Shown here: in pieces, positions 1 through 10,728 of the stretch
Layout: every line of letters starts with the position of its first letter
How positions within the stretch are numbered: the first letter of the stretch is position 1
From: Cordylochernes scorpioides
Taxonomy: Eukaryota; Arthropoda; Arachnida; Pseudoscorpiones; Chernetidae
Assembly (NCBI GenBank): GCA_030710605.1
Contig: CP092863.1
Span: forward strand, 121,632,203-121,696,202
DNA: 64,000 bases
Direction of reading: 5' to 3'
Made by a program: the position numbers and the translations under genes
Notes under the pieces: model-generated
Seen by the model: only the letters and a program-made list of their open reading frames with translations
Told to the model about the DNA's origin: nothing
The model's database searches: none

Positions 1-595
1 AGCACTACTCAGTGGCAGGCCACTGACTTAGCTCCAGAAGAAATGGCCGCCTCTGACATAAGGAACAGACACCATGTGCAGCTGCTCCTAACATGAAGTA
101 CAAACGCTGCTCATCCTGTATCCCTGGATTAGGAGTCCTTACAGAGTACTATCAGCCAGGCCAGCTGAGCCTAGTTTTTTTTAGCGAGCTTGTTACTGCT
201 CCCCCTCCTCCTTTCTCATCCGGGCTTGGGACCGGCAAAGGCGGAGTTATTTTTTGAGGTGAATATTATTAATGTATCAAAAATCAAATTTTGAAATGTT
301 TAACAGCAAGTTTTAACAACGGAACCAAGCATTTAATTCGGCTTTGACATGTCATGAGCTTGTACAAACAACAACTGCGGTAAAGAACCACAGATATTCT
401 TCAATCAAACAGAAAAAAATCTAAAAAGTGAACTAAAAAGAAAAAAAAAACCTTTATTATTCAATATTACAATTTTTCTTTATAGAAGATGAATCCCAAT
501 GAATTTATTTTATTAATTTTAACCGCGAGCTTTCGAGCTATCTCTATTCAACAGGAAGTGATATTAATAGTGGGAGGGGGAGCAAGCTATGATAA

Positions 596-1162
596 TCTAT
601 ATATATATAAATGAATGTATGTGTGTGTGTCTGTCCTTTATGCCTGACCAAACCACTCATTGGAACGCCATGAAACTTTGGGAAGTTATTTAGTATAGTA
701 CTGGGAAGGTTTCTAGCAAATAAAATTTTTGAAATAACTTTTCGCCTAAAAATAATCAAGATTAATATTCTAATTTATCTGTTATAATTCAACAATCTGC
801 TCTAAATATTATCATGATTACGATGATTTTGTAATGTAGAAAATTAGGAAAGACAAAATTCAGGATGACACGGCAATTTATTTGAGACAAGAATACTGAT
901 ACAATTCCAAGGCAAAGATACTATTCCTTTAACTTCCAATTACCGAAAGAACCAATTAATATTGATTTTATTCAACTTATCGAGTATTTTTCAAGGGACC
1001 GGGAAAAAATGTTCACTTTATCGAGAGATTCAAATTTACGAGTTTCAAATTATCAAAATATATTTTTTTTTTTCTAAGTTTATAGAGAATTGTTTTAACA
1101 AATGTTCGTTAGACAAACCTTTACTCGAGTAAAACCCGGGCGAAGCCGGGTACATCCGCTAG
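596..1162 (+). mobile_element. Non-autonomous Helitron (copy A, left arm)
   Basis: The element starts with TC after a host A at 595 and ends with CTAG at 1159-1162 followed by host T. A GC-rich hairpin (1132-1150, CCCGGGCGAAGCCGGG) lies about 8 bases before the CTAG end. These are the marks of Helitron ends, which insert between A and T without target duplication. The 5' part has the TATATA plus TGTATGTGTG-type start common in this group. No Rep/helicase is encoded. The mirror copy is at 30474-31044. Confidence 0.82.
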
Positions 1163-2404
1163 TCACTTATAAAAGTAAGTTAATGTAAAACAGAAGAGTA
1201 TCGCTATCTTAAAAAAAAAAAAAGTCAAATTAGAGCAAATATTTAGTGTATCTTCAAACCTAAATATCGTATGCTATTGGAACACCATTTACTACCATTT
1301 AAGTGAAGAATATTAAAAAAAAAAAAAACAAGTAGAATGATAAATATAATAGAATTTCATATAGATAATAATTATCCACTTTTGTCATAGCATCGGGCAA
1401 ATACTCTAGTATGATAATACTTATTTACATACCATGTTGCATATATTCTATATATACATATTAAAGGGGTAATAGATATGATACAAAGTGTTAAGAATTC
1501 AGGTTTACCCGTCTATTATGCAAATGTTGACAAACGAGCCTTATCTACATATCTTCATCTTATGTGCTAATGGTGTGAATTTATAATTAGGGATCATAAA
1601 TTAGCCGTGGTGTGTGTGTGCTCAACTGCCTTGCTTCTAACGGAGGTTGCCGTTAGTGTCATTTTTATAATTTGCATAGCCGTGTAAATATGCATATATG
1701 TATGTAGATATGCAATACGGTAGAATAGTAAACAAGCAATTGGCTGTGGTTATGGAAAGGGAGTGATTATTATTTTTATTTTATTTTGGTATAAATGTTA
1801 TACAATCTCTAGCGATTTAAAGAGAATTAACCGGGGAAATAGTTAATACCAAATGTTTAAAATTCGGAAAATCTAATAATATGATTTATATATGATTTTT
1901 AAATTTACGTTCATATAATGGTCTTATATAATATATGTACTTTGAATCTATTTTCGAAGATTATGACCTATTTTGATGTCTTTATTAACATTTAAAGAAC
2001 TTGACTTTTTTTAAAATGAAACATGGTCCATACGTTGATTCTTCGATTAAATAAATGTTTCATTATTTGTGTTGCCATGTCTTCTTTATTTTTAATGTAT
2101 TTTTATAGTACAAACACATGTTGTTAACCTTTATTTCGACTTAGAGCGCTATGTCCCCCTAGGGACACTTACACTTTAAACATAAACAAAAATTTTGAAA
2201 GAAAAGAAAGAAAGATATTTTAAATATGTACAGAATTAGTATGCAAGTTAGTTAGATGAAAAGATAAAAATACATATATAAACACAATTGATATATGTAC
2301 AAAGGGTTGGTATGCAAATTTAGTTAAATTAAATCAAATTGTAAAATATTGTGTGCATTCGAGAAAAGCAATTTACAGATTTTTGTAAGAGTAGTCTTTT
2401 AATT

Positions 2405-2480
2405 ATTTTTATACCCATTACGTGTAGTGCAGGCCATGATAATCATGATGGGTATTTAGCGACTGGTTTTACCATAGGAG
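2405..2480 (-). repeat. SINE tail fragment
   Basis: Only the 3' tail of the tRNA-derived SINE family is present, recognised by the ATGATTATCATGGCCTG-type block read on the minus strand. The mirror copy is at 29132-29215. Confidence 0.6.
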
Positions 2481-2580
2481 AAGATTGGTTCCTGGTGACG
2501 ACATTCTTTTATAACACGGTTTATTTACAGTAAACTGGGTAATAATTTATTTCTTCTGCTATCATTTTTAAAAAAATTAT

Positions 2581-2870
2581 CCCTAGTACACGTGGTACAG
2601 GCCATGATAATCATGGTGGGTAGTTAGCAACTGCTTTTACTGTAAGCGCACCACATGTCTACACATGTGAAAAGCAGTTCGACTTTGCACTTACAAATGT
2701 GCCAGAGCCCCTGTTTGGTTACTTGCACTCGCTGGTGGGGTAGGACTTTTGCAAGAATCGGGGGCCATTGGAGCATTTTATTTTATCAGAAAAAGTGTCC
2801 AATGCGGGAATCGAACCCGGGTCGTAGTGGTCGAAAACCAAACGGTTTAAACAGCCTTCCACCGACCCCC
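2581..2870 (-). repeat. tRNA-derived SINE
   Basis: Read on the minus strand, a tRNA-like head with a clear B box (GGGTTCGATTCCCGC) is followed by a T-rich linker. A conserved body follows (CCAACCCCACCAG, then AACGGGGCTCTGGCAC) and a tail ending GTACTAGGGATAA. The same architecture occurs at 4420, 14280, 20186, 23474, 26849 and 28660. It encodes no protein; such elements depend on LINE machinery. Confidence 0.8.
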
Positions 2871-2934
2871 ATTAAATATAGTTAATATGCAAAGTAGATT
2901 GAAACAGAAGGATAAAATAAGAAAGAAAAAAAAA

Positions 2935-3125
2935 GGCATTTCCTCATCGTTTACTGAAAGTTACATCGGAATAAATATCAACTATTCGTTGATTTTTTTT
3001 TTTTAATTATTCCAGAATTGGCCAAATACTAGTCGTTGAGGTACAGCCTGCACCACGCTGACGAGGGCCAACAGCCCGAAACGCGTACGTGGTTAGCTTT
3101 TCTTTATTAATCAATAATGGGTAAA
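2935..3125 (+). repeat. Rearranged ribozyme element unit (left arm)
   Basis: The first part (2935-3029) matches the start of the 338-bp unit found at 12983-13660. From about 3030 the sequence continues with the ribozyme segment of the same unit in inverted orientation. The junction lies in the ccaaatac/tcgttgag region. Inverted halves of this kind recall the complex ends of Penelope-like elements. The mirror copy is around 28400-28600. Confidence 0.7.
3044..3097 (+). ncRNA. Hammerhead ribozyme motif 1
   Basis: CTGACGA (3058-3064; the fifth core base is free in hammerheads) is followed by the stem II hairpin GGGC-CAACA-GCCC, then GAAA, then the palindrome ACGCGT. Cleavage is predicted after GUA. 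CCACG before the core pairs with CGTGG after the cleavage site to form stem I. All catalytic-core bases are kept. Stem III is only one or two base pairs in the monomer, so cleavage as a dimer is more likely. Confidence 0.8.
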
Positions 3126-3452
3126 TAAGCTAAAGAGATTTGAATTAAATTCTTTAAAAAGAAAATTATTCCTGGAAACTTAGTGATTTTTCATTTAAAC
3201 ATGTTTCTATTATAAAAAAAATAAATACATATATATATCAAATGCAACTAGAGAATTAGTGAAAAGTATATCTAATTTTTATCGAACGCACACACAAAAA
3301 AAAAGGGACATCTTGGTACAATTCAATTACAATTTCATATATATATATAAAATAAATTACTATAAAAAAATAGAGAGAAAAAAAGAAGGTTAAAAAAAAA
3401 GTCATTATCTAGTTATGCAAATCACGGCATGTCTTATTAAGGCGCGGAGAGA

Positions 3453-3531
3453 GGGGGGCGGTATAATTATTTTGTGGGGGGGTTGGGGGGGATTAGGTTG
3501 TCCTGTGGGGTTGTCGTGTCGGGGTGGCAGC
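3453..3531 (+). other. G-rich tract, possible G-quadruplex
   Basis: Runs of 4-8 G occur at 3453-3458, 3475-3482, 3485-3491, 3507-3510 and 3521-3524, all on the plus strand, in an otherwise AT-rich neighbourhood. The mirror copy is C-rich at about 28005-28078. No gene is seen. Confidence 0.55.
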
Positions 3532-4130
3532 GGAAAATTGGGAGCAGGCCACACTGTCATCGGGGGTGACACCGTGAAATCCTGTTGTCAGCATGAGGCT
3601 TCTTCATAAGTGATTTGGACTTTTATCCCCAAAACAACGCCATTGATTCGATAAAACCTCTAAATTCCTTCTTTTTTTATAACCTTTTCCTACCGACCAG
3701 ATAGCCTACGTGTGATTATGAGATTTTCCTCAGTACCTATTTCATACGTTAACGTGTGATCTTTGATCCAATATGCATTCTTTTAGTTTATTCTGAAATG
3801 ATTTTTTCGATGCTCTGTTGTATATATATAACATTCAATTTATTCATCGAGTGCGCATGCCTCGGCGCGCGGGTCGCGAGGAACTCTTGTATGTTTTGTT
3901 TTGGTAAATGAATGTGCTTAGCATTTCTATCAGATTTTGATATTTAGATTCATAAATAAAATATTTCATCTTATCGATAAATTTAATTTGTCTAATTAAT
4001 TACCTTACAATATTTTATGTTTAATTCATTTATTGTTCCCACAGAGTATTTGTTTGTAAGATCATAAGAAAATAGGCGCTAACTGTAAGAGATAAACAAG
4101 TTTCTTCCTCAAAAAAATAAAAATAAAAAA

Positions 4131-4412
4131 GGGCATCTACTTATCGGGAAACAAAGTTGATGATGGCTTGCGCCATCTATCGGAATAAATATAAACTATT
4201 CTCGTTGATTTTTAATTATTCCAGAATTGACCAAATACCCATTCTTGATTAATCAAGAAAAGCTAACTACATACGCGTTTCGGGCTGTTGGCTCTCATCA
4301 GCGTGGTGCAAGCTGTACCTCAACGACCAAAAAACTGGTAATTCAGACATCCTGAAAAATCATGAAACGGGTAGTTAAGGCCAGAATTGCGTGAGAACGC
4401 GACACAATGTGA
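4131..4412 (+). repeat. Ribozyme element unit (left arm, second copy)
   Basis: This matches the 338-bp unit of 12983-13660 through its leading part, ribozyme segment and trailing part ending near ACACAATGTGAAAAAT. It then abuts the SINE at 4420. It is a single copy, not tandem. The mirror copy is at 27130-27410. Confidence 0.75.
4261..4314 (-). ncRNA. Hammerhead ribozyme motif 2 (decayed)
   Basis: On the minus strand CTGATGA and GAAA are intact. Stem II has one mismatch (GAGC against GCCC), and the stem I strand after the cleavage site is altered (TGTAG instead of CGTGG). Same family as motif 1; probably inactive or weak. Confidence 0.65.
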
Positions 4413-4419
4413 AAAATAT

Positions 4420-4692
4420 GATGGTCGAAAACCGTTAGTTTTTGACCGCTATGACCCGGGATCGAATCCCGCATTGGGCACTTTTTTTCTAATTAAAAAT
4501 AAAAATCCAACCTTGCAAAATTCTAATTCCACCAACAAGTGAAAGTAACCAAACGGGGCTCTGCCACATTTTGTAAGTGCAAACTTCAAACTGCTTTTCA
4601 CATGAGTAGACATGTGGTGCACTTACAGTAAAAGAAATCGCCAACTTCTACCCACTATGATTATCATGGCCTGTACCACGTGTACTAGGGAT
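4420..4692 (+). repeat. tRNA-derived SINE
   Basis: The head has B box GGGATCGAATCCCGC at 4457-4471. The body and tail blocks are as in the SINE at 23474, ending GTACTAGGGATAA. It lies directly downstream of a ribozyme element unit. The mirror copy is at 26849-27120. Confidence 0.78.
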
Positions 4693-4714
4693 AATTTTTT
4701 TAAATTTTATTTTT

Positions 4715-4786
4715 CTCGACCTTTCGACAAAAGTCTTTTTGTCCTCATCAAGAACAAATAAAAAATATTTTGGTCCAAACGTCGAG
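4715..4786 (-). ncRNA. Penelope-type hammerhead-like motif
   Basis: On the minus strand CTCGACGTTT begins the segment and GAAAGGTCGAG ends it. These two ends pair (CTCGAC with GTCGAG) as an open stem III. Between them are TTGATGA, one base off the CUGANGA core, and a strong stem II hairpin (GACAAAA with TTTTGTC). This is the layout of type III hammerheads described in Penelope-like retroelements. The first core base is C to T, so activity is doubtful. Confidence 0.55.
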
Positions 4787-5550
4787 ATAATAATAAAAAA
4801 AAAAAAAAAAACATTCACTGACTGAAATGTCTTTTAATTCTAAGAACAATGAATACCGGCCAGGCAGCCTCTATCTTCAAAAAATTACAAATGGTTTTCA
4901 AAGAAATACAACCATTTTAAGCACGTTTTTTAAATAAAACAAATATCTACTGTCCTTATGGCCATGGAAAAATATTGGGAGAGTTTGGTTCATCAACGGT
5001 GAGCTCTCCTAGCGGTTTCGGCAGTTAATTCTATCAGATTTTTCTACTATCAGAAAAAAAATCAACAACTAAACCTAATGACTCAAGTATATCCTCAAAT
5101 TACATACAGAGATATCCGAGTATCATAGATATATTTCTACAATAAATTTGCATATACAACGATGTTATTCCTATAACATATTTGCATATAGTATATAACA
5201 TAGGGTTTAACAATGAATATGTTTCATAGACCGCGACTCTATTGATTTTTAGGCCTAGGAATGATGCTCTGTGTCATTTGTCTTTTTTACCATTTATCTT
5301 TTTTCCGCCCTTTTTTTTCGATATTTCTCTCTTTCGGCCATTTGTCTTGATTTCCGCGCCTATTCTCTCCCAACAACTCTCGTAATGGGATTACTTGGCC
5401 ACCTGGCGGCTTATGCAATTAAATATATGTAAATAGGTTGGATGTGTTATTAAATAAATATCTTCCCTTATATATTATATATTAGAGGTTTTTATGTTCT
5501 TAGGATTTGGGGGAGAAAAATCGAAGATTTGATATTGAAAGGGACAAGAT

Positions 5551-6350
5551 GATGTTGTTGTTGTTGTGTCAAATGAAGAGCCTCAGATGTCTCCATACAT
5601 CTCTATCACAGCAATGTTCTCTATCTTGGGTGTGTATACTGTATTGTTGTTGTTGTCGTGTCCAATGAAGAGCCTCAGATGTCTCCGTACATCTCTCTCA
5701 CAGCAATGTTCTCTATTCTGGGTGTGTATACTGTATTGTTGTTGTTGTCGTGTCCAATGAAGAGCCTCAGATGTCTCCATACATCTCTATCACAGCAATG
5801 TTCTCTATCTTGGGTGTGTATACTGTATTGTTGTTGTTGTTGTGGCCAATGAAGAGCCTCAGATGTCTCCATACATCTCTATCACAGCAATGTTCTCTAT
5901 CTTGGGTGTGTATACTGTATTTTTGTTGTTGTTGTGGCCAATGAAGAGCCTCAGATGTCTCCATACATCTCTATCACAGCAATGTTCTCTATCTTGGGTG
6001 TGTATACTGTATTGTTGTTGTTGTCGTGTCCAATGAAGAGCCTCAGATGTCTCCATACATCTCTATCACAGCAATGTTCTCTATCTTGGGTGTGTATACT
6101 GTATTGTTGTTGTTGTCGTGTCCAATGAAGAGCCTCAGATGTCTCCATACATCTCTATCACAGCAATGTTCTCTATCTTGGGTGTGTATACTGTATTGTT
6201 GTTGCTGTCGTGTCTAATGAAGAGCCTCAGATGTCTCCATACATCTCTATCACAACAATGTCCTCTATCTTGGGTGTGTATACTGTATTTTTGTTATTGT
6301 GGTGTCCAATGAAGAGCCTCAGATGTCTCCATGCATCTCTATCAGCTGCT
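5551..6350 (+). repeat. 92-bp minisatellite, about 8.5 copies
   Basis: A 92-bp unit containing TGAAGAGCCTCAGATGTCTC and GGGTGTGTATACTGTAT repeats in tandem with few substitutions. The right arm has only about one unit (25930-25990), which accounts for most of the 640-bp length difference between arms. The unit is not a multiple of three, so its 64-residue open frames are by-products and not genes. Confidence 0.92.
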
Positions 6351-6532
6351 CTCAGCAGCAGTAATGTCCACTATCTTGGGCGTTGCTCTTCATTGGAAAA
6401 TGGTTGCCGTTGCCACGTTAGTCACCTTGGACCAGAATTTGGTCAAATATTCCAAGGGTCCAGGGAGGACCGCAAGGAGGGGTGGTCGGATTTCTCCCCC
6501 CCCCCCGGACAAGATGATACTTTACCTCTAAA
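6331..6532 (+). repeat. Dispersed repeat shared with a transposase 5' region
   Basis: Sequence such as ATGGTTGCCGTTGCCACG and CCAGGGAGGACCGCAAGG recurs in the mirror arm (25785-25990) and upstream of the HTH/DDE transposase at 40442-40577. It probably is the leader of that transposon family. It ends in a C-run at about 6498-6506. Confidence 0.65.
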
Positions 6533-6664
6533 AATAAATTTCTCGATGATGAGCCACGCCCTCCCAATATTATTTACTCAAGTAAAGTTTAGTACACACT
6601 GGATATAAGATAATATAGCGCGCCATCTATATTTAAGAAAATAAAACATTTAAGTTTCGTTTTA

Positions 6665-6960
6665 CACATAAACCAAATTTCTACTGTCCTTACACTGGAA
6701 TTAAAAAATATTGGGAGGGCTTGGCTCATCAGTGGTTAACCCTCCCAGCGGTTTCGCCAATTTAATCTACCAGACCGTTTCTTTGAGCTATAATACTGTA
6801 TTGGATCATTCTGTTTATATATGTTACACTGAAGGTGGAATCTTAGAAATGGTATTTAAGCAAACTATGGATATATGCTTTTCGGACAGTAGAATTACAT
6901 ATAAATATTTGCATACAGCAATATATATATAGTAAGGACAGTAGAAATTTGATTTATGTG
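6665..6960. mobile_element. Short inverted-repeat element (MITE)
   Basis: CACATAAACCAAATTTCTAC at the left is mirrored by GAAATTTGATTTATGTG at the right end, with TACTGTCCTTAC / GTAAGGACAGTA next to them. The interior has no coding signal. A related sequence with CTACTGTCCTTA occurs at 4945-5000. The mirror copy is at 25312-25620. Confidence 0.6.
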
Positions 6961-7094
6961 AAAAAAGAAAATTTCATGCATAAATGTTTCATTTTCTTAT
7001 TTACACACTGGATATACATTAATTAAATAATACTACAGGTTTTCCTGGAGATGAGGTTTTAATTTGTTTATTTTAAATAAAAAGGTATATATTG

Positions 7095-7165
7095 GATCAA
7101 ATATCATTTATTTTACCAATATTCCAGTTGGCTGAACGCCAACCTTTATCAAGGTATTATAACAT
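7095..7165 (-). repeat. Half of a hairpin MITE (GGTTGGC family)
   Basis: GTTGGCTGAACGCCAAC forms a hairpin next to CCAATATTCC and TTTATCAAGG. A full palindromic copy of the family is at 10190-10427. Confidence 0.6.
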
Positions 7166-7533
7166 ATTTAATGTATGTCAACAACAAACTCAGCGCCACA
7201 TAACGTCAATAGAATTAAGTTTTAAAAATATTTTGTTATATTCAATGGGGAGGAAAAAAATTTGATATATATATTTAAATTATGGACAAAATAAATTTTG
7301 TAAAATATAGGTGTGAATATTTTTAAAATTAACAATAACGTCTATTTTATATTTAAAATTATTTGTACTATGTGTAAAAGATTTTTTCGTTTAAAAATAA
7401 AATAAAAATAACAAAATATATATAAAAGAAATGTTAAACTAAATATTTTTTACCGAAAACACAAAGCGCAAAATATTTTTGGATTTAAATTTGATGAAAT
7501 TAATCAACTGACTGGAGATATACATGGTAAAAA

Positions 7534-7633
7534 NNNNNNNNNNNNNNNNNNNNNNNNNNNNNNNNNNNNNNNNNNNNNNNNNNNNNNNNNNNNNNNNNNN
7601 NNNNNNNNNNNNNNNNNNNNNNNNNNNNNNNNN
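7534..7633. other. Assembly gap of exactly 100 N
   Basis: The round size suggests a placeholder gap of unknown true length. It sits exactly where the left arm of the giant inverted repeat ends, so both the arm end and the join are uncertain. Confidence 0.99.
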
Positions 7634-9079
7634 AAAAAGTTCAGTATGTTTATTGAAATTTCACAAGAACGACTGGATATTTCTTTAGTCACAATATAAT
7701 AATGGCCATGATAGTTTTTTTAAAATAGTGTTTGCTTTATTCTCTCGCTGATTGGTTCTCCCTGATTATCCTATATATTTTATGTTAAAAATACATAATT
7801 TTAGTATTTTTAGGTTTAGATATAATCGAATTTACTCACCACATGTGTAAATAAGTTTAATATTTTGTGTGTAGGTTTAGATATAATGGAATTTATCCAT
7901 CACATGTGTAAATAAGTTTGATGTTTTTGTGGTTTATATATGATCGAATTTATCCCTCACATATATGTAAATAAGTTTGGTATTTTGTGGTTTATATATG
8001 ATCGAATTTATCCCTCACATATATGTAAATAAGTTTGGTATTTTGTGGTTTATATATGATCGAATTTATCCCTCACATATATGTAAATAAGTTTGGTTTT
8101 TTGGTCAATATACACATAGGTATAATCAAAATTATTTATATAAAATGAATCATTGGTGTTGATAATTTCAAAACAACGAAATATTTAAGCCATATCTATA
8201 ATATTTTTTATCCAAGAATTTATAAAACCAACATACATGAAACAAATAAAATATTCTGTTAAAAAACACACACCGAGCTTATATTCAAACCGAGACATTG
8301 AGAAGACAACAAAAAAAAAGTGGAAATTTTGAGAAAAAGCCATTAGGTGTTCGCATCCTTTTGATAGGTGGTGTGAAGAAGAATAAAAAAAAGTTTCGAC
8401 CTATAAGTCTTGTAGGAAAAAGGCTAAAAAATGACAAAGAGTGGCTGTTTTAAGGACAGGTTATAACAATATATAACAATATAGTTGGGAAATACTTGAT
8501 ACCAACCAACGATTCGATTGCATCCTTTTTTTAAGCCTATTTCTTTATTTTTTACATCCTTCCAAATGTTTTTTTTTTATATACAAGAAAATCTCTTTAT
8601 TACAATTCCTTTTTTTTTTAAATATTCGCTTCTTAATATTCTTTTAAACGGCATATTTCTCTTTTATTTAAAAAAAGAAGAAGAATATTAAAAGAGTTTT
8701 ATACTTTTGGTAAAAAAAAAGTTTTCTACATTTTTTTTTTTGATTTTTTTTTAAAAATGTTATCTCTACAATTATAATAATTTTTTTTTTTTCATATTTT
8801 TTTAAGAAGTTTTTTTTTTTCATTCGAATAAAACGACTGAAGAGGTTTTTTTTTACATTTGAATATAAAAATCTGTTGGATTTCGAAAAAACAAAAGGGT
8901 ATATGTAAATAAGTTTTTTGGTTTGATATATGTAATTAAAAAAATTTAAAGATCATTTGTGGGTTGGTAGTTTGTTTGGAGAAATATTTGTCAACATCAA
9001 ACATTTATTTATTTTGTTCCCGATGTTTCAGGAACTCGCTGTTAAATCCTCTATGAAGAGCCACATACAAATACCCAAT
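7634..9079. other. AT-rich spacer without gene
   Basis: Apart from the 58-bp repeat (7812-8105), this stretch is made of poly-T and poly-A rich sequence, densest at 8520-8870. I see no coding region or recognisable element. Confidence 0.7.
7812..8105 (+). repeat. 58-bp tandem repeat, about 5 copies
   Basis: GATCGAATTTATCCCTCAC recurs at 7942, 8000 and 8058, giving a period of 58. Two more diverged copies precede it. Each unit holds TATGTAAATAAGTTTGG. Confidence 0.85.
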
Positions 9080-10101
9080 ATACACTCATGGACAAAACTT
9101 AAGGAAGTTGTACCTTTCAGCATGTATATCGGGATTAAGACAATAACTCTGAAATATATTACAGTGACCTTTATTGAAGACACACGAGATAACCAATATA
9201 CACTCATGGACAAAACTTAAGGAAGTTGTACCTTTCAGCATGTATATCGGGATTGAGACAATAACTCTGAAATATATTACAGTGACCTTTATTGAAGACA
9301 CACGAGATAACCAATATACACTCATGGACAAAACTTAAGGAAGTTGTACCTTTCAGCATGTATATCGGGATTGAGACAATAACTCTGAAAGATATTACAG
9401 TGACCTTTATTGAAGACACACGAGATAACCAATATACACTCATGGACAAAACTTAAGTAAGTTGTACCTTTCAGCATGTATATCGGGATTGAGACAATAA
9501 CTCTGAAAGATATTACAGTGACCTTTATTGAAGACACACGAGATAACCAATATACACTCATGGACAAAACTTAAGGAAGTTGTACCTTTCAGCATGTATA
9601 TCGGGATTGAGACAATAACTCTGAAAGATATTACAGTGACCTTTATTGAAGACACACGAGATAACCAATATACACTCATGGACAAAACTTAAGGAAGTTG
9701 TACCTTTCAGCATGTATATTGGGATTGAGACAATAACTCTAAAAGATATTACAGTGACCTTTATTGAAGACATACGAGATAACCAATATACACTCATGGA
9801 CAAAACTTAAGGAAGTTGTACCTTTCAGCATGTATATCGGGATTGAGACAATAACTCTGAAAGATATTACAGTGACCTTTATTGAAGACATACGAGATAA
9901 CCAATATACACTCATGGACAAAACTTAAGGAAGTTGTACCTTTCAGCATGTATATCGGGATTATAACTCTGAAAGTTATTACAGTGACCTTTATTGAAGA
10001 AACACGAGATAACCAAGTGTAAAAAACCTCTGTTTCCTTAAAATAAAATAAAATAAACAGACGACCGGCAACATCAAAGACTTAATTTTTCCATGAGTGT
10101 A
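9080..10101 (+). mobile_element. Tc1-type MITE with amplified 118-bp core (array 1)
   Basis: About eight 118-bp units, each starting TACACTCATGGACAAAAC, run in tandem. After the last unit comes unique sequence (about 10017-10080), then CCATGAGTGTA at 10091-10101, the inverted form of the unit start. The array therefore sits inside an element with inverted ends TACACTCATGG. The units encode no protein; the period is not divisible by three. Confidence 0.8.
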
Positions 10102-10189
10102 AAGTTAAGTTATTATCTTTGTTAAAATCGACAGTCTATTAAAATATTAAATGACAAATTATAGTGAGCTTTTGTTATATCATTTTTAC

Positions 10190-10427
10190 TTTAATTGAAA
10201 AGACATATTGGATTAAAATATCATTTATTTTACCAATATTTCAGTTGGCTGAACGCCAACCTTTATCAAGGTGTGGTATAACATATTGATGTTTGTCAAC
10301 AATTAACTGGGTTTTTTTACACACATTTTATTTTTATAATAACTTGATAAAGGTTGGCATTCAGCCAACAGAAATATTGGTAAAATAAATAAAATTTTGA
10401 TCCATTATATGTCTTTTTAATTAAAGA
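10190..10427. mobile_element. Palindromic MITE (GGTTGGC family)
   Basis: The two halves are inverted: CTTTAATTGAAAAGACATAT at the left is mirrored by ATGTCTTTTTAATTAAAG at the right. Each half carries the hairpin GTTGGC-NNNNN-GCCAAC, AATATTGGTAAAATAAAT and CTTGATAAAGG. Other copies are at 7095, 19411, 25085 and, core only, 48836. The order of hairpin, GAAATATTGG and the matching CCAATATTTC resembles a decayed hammerhead layout. Confidence 0.7.
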
Positions 10428-10728
10428 TTTATTTATGGATTGCTCTATTTTCAAATTTATTTGAATAAATTAGTTGCACCCAATGCACATATAATAGAAA
10501 GTTACATAAAGGTTTTAGGAAGTAAAAAGTGGGGCGTTGTGTGGAGTTAAAGTGTGGTTACGAGAGGTCAGGGGTGTTAAGAGAGGTTGAACGACGGATC
10601 AATATTGTTAAGAAGGTTATCGTGTCCCGAGACACAATAAAACGGCGCTCTTTAGATATTCCGTGTGTACGTGTGGGCGAGTGCTCCCTGCTGTCTCGTT
10701 TGTATCTTTTTATGGGGGCACGTGGGTG
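10428..10728. other. Unassigned spacer
   Basis: Non-repetitive sequence leading into the 53-bp array. The part from 10529 is more GC-rich than its surroundings. Its open frame merges into the array, and I see no reason to call it a gene. Confidence 0.5.

Larger units (their letters stand above)
1..7533. repeat. Left arm of giant inverted repeat
   Basis: The first bases are the reverse complement of 31615-31634, and the match continues in mirror order down to 7502-7533, which matches 24741-24770. Helitron, SINE tail, SINE, ribozyme element, G-rich block, second ribozyme element, second SINE, Penelope-like motif, 92-bp repeat and MITEs all appear in both arms in opposite order. Many substitutions and small indels separate the arms, so they are not the same read copied twice. 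The arm runs off the window start and stops at the assembly gap, so its true ends are unknown. It could be a real palindromic duplication or two haplotypes joined head to head. Confidence 0.93.

Noticed and set aside
2810-2865. tRNA gene from the GGTTCGATTCCCGC box
   Set aside because: No complete cloverleaf, and the box is followed by the constant SINE body in several loci; it is a SINE head.
5566-6312. 64-residue open frames on both strands
   Set aside because: Products of the 92-bp minisatellite; no initiation context or protein family.
9086-9921. Series of 81-residue open frames (MSMSVYWLSR type), also at 14785-17624 and 21930-23101
   Set aside because: They recur with the 118-bp unit, which is not divisible by three, and each stops at the same place in the next unit. 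Both strands are open. By-product of a satellite, not proteins.
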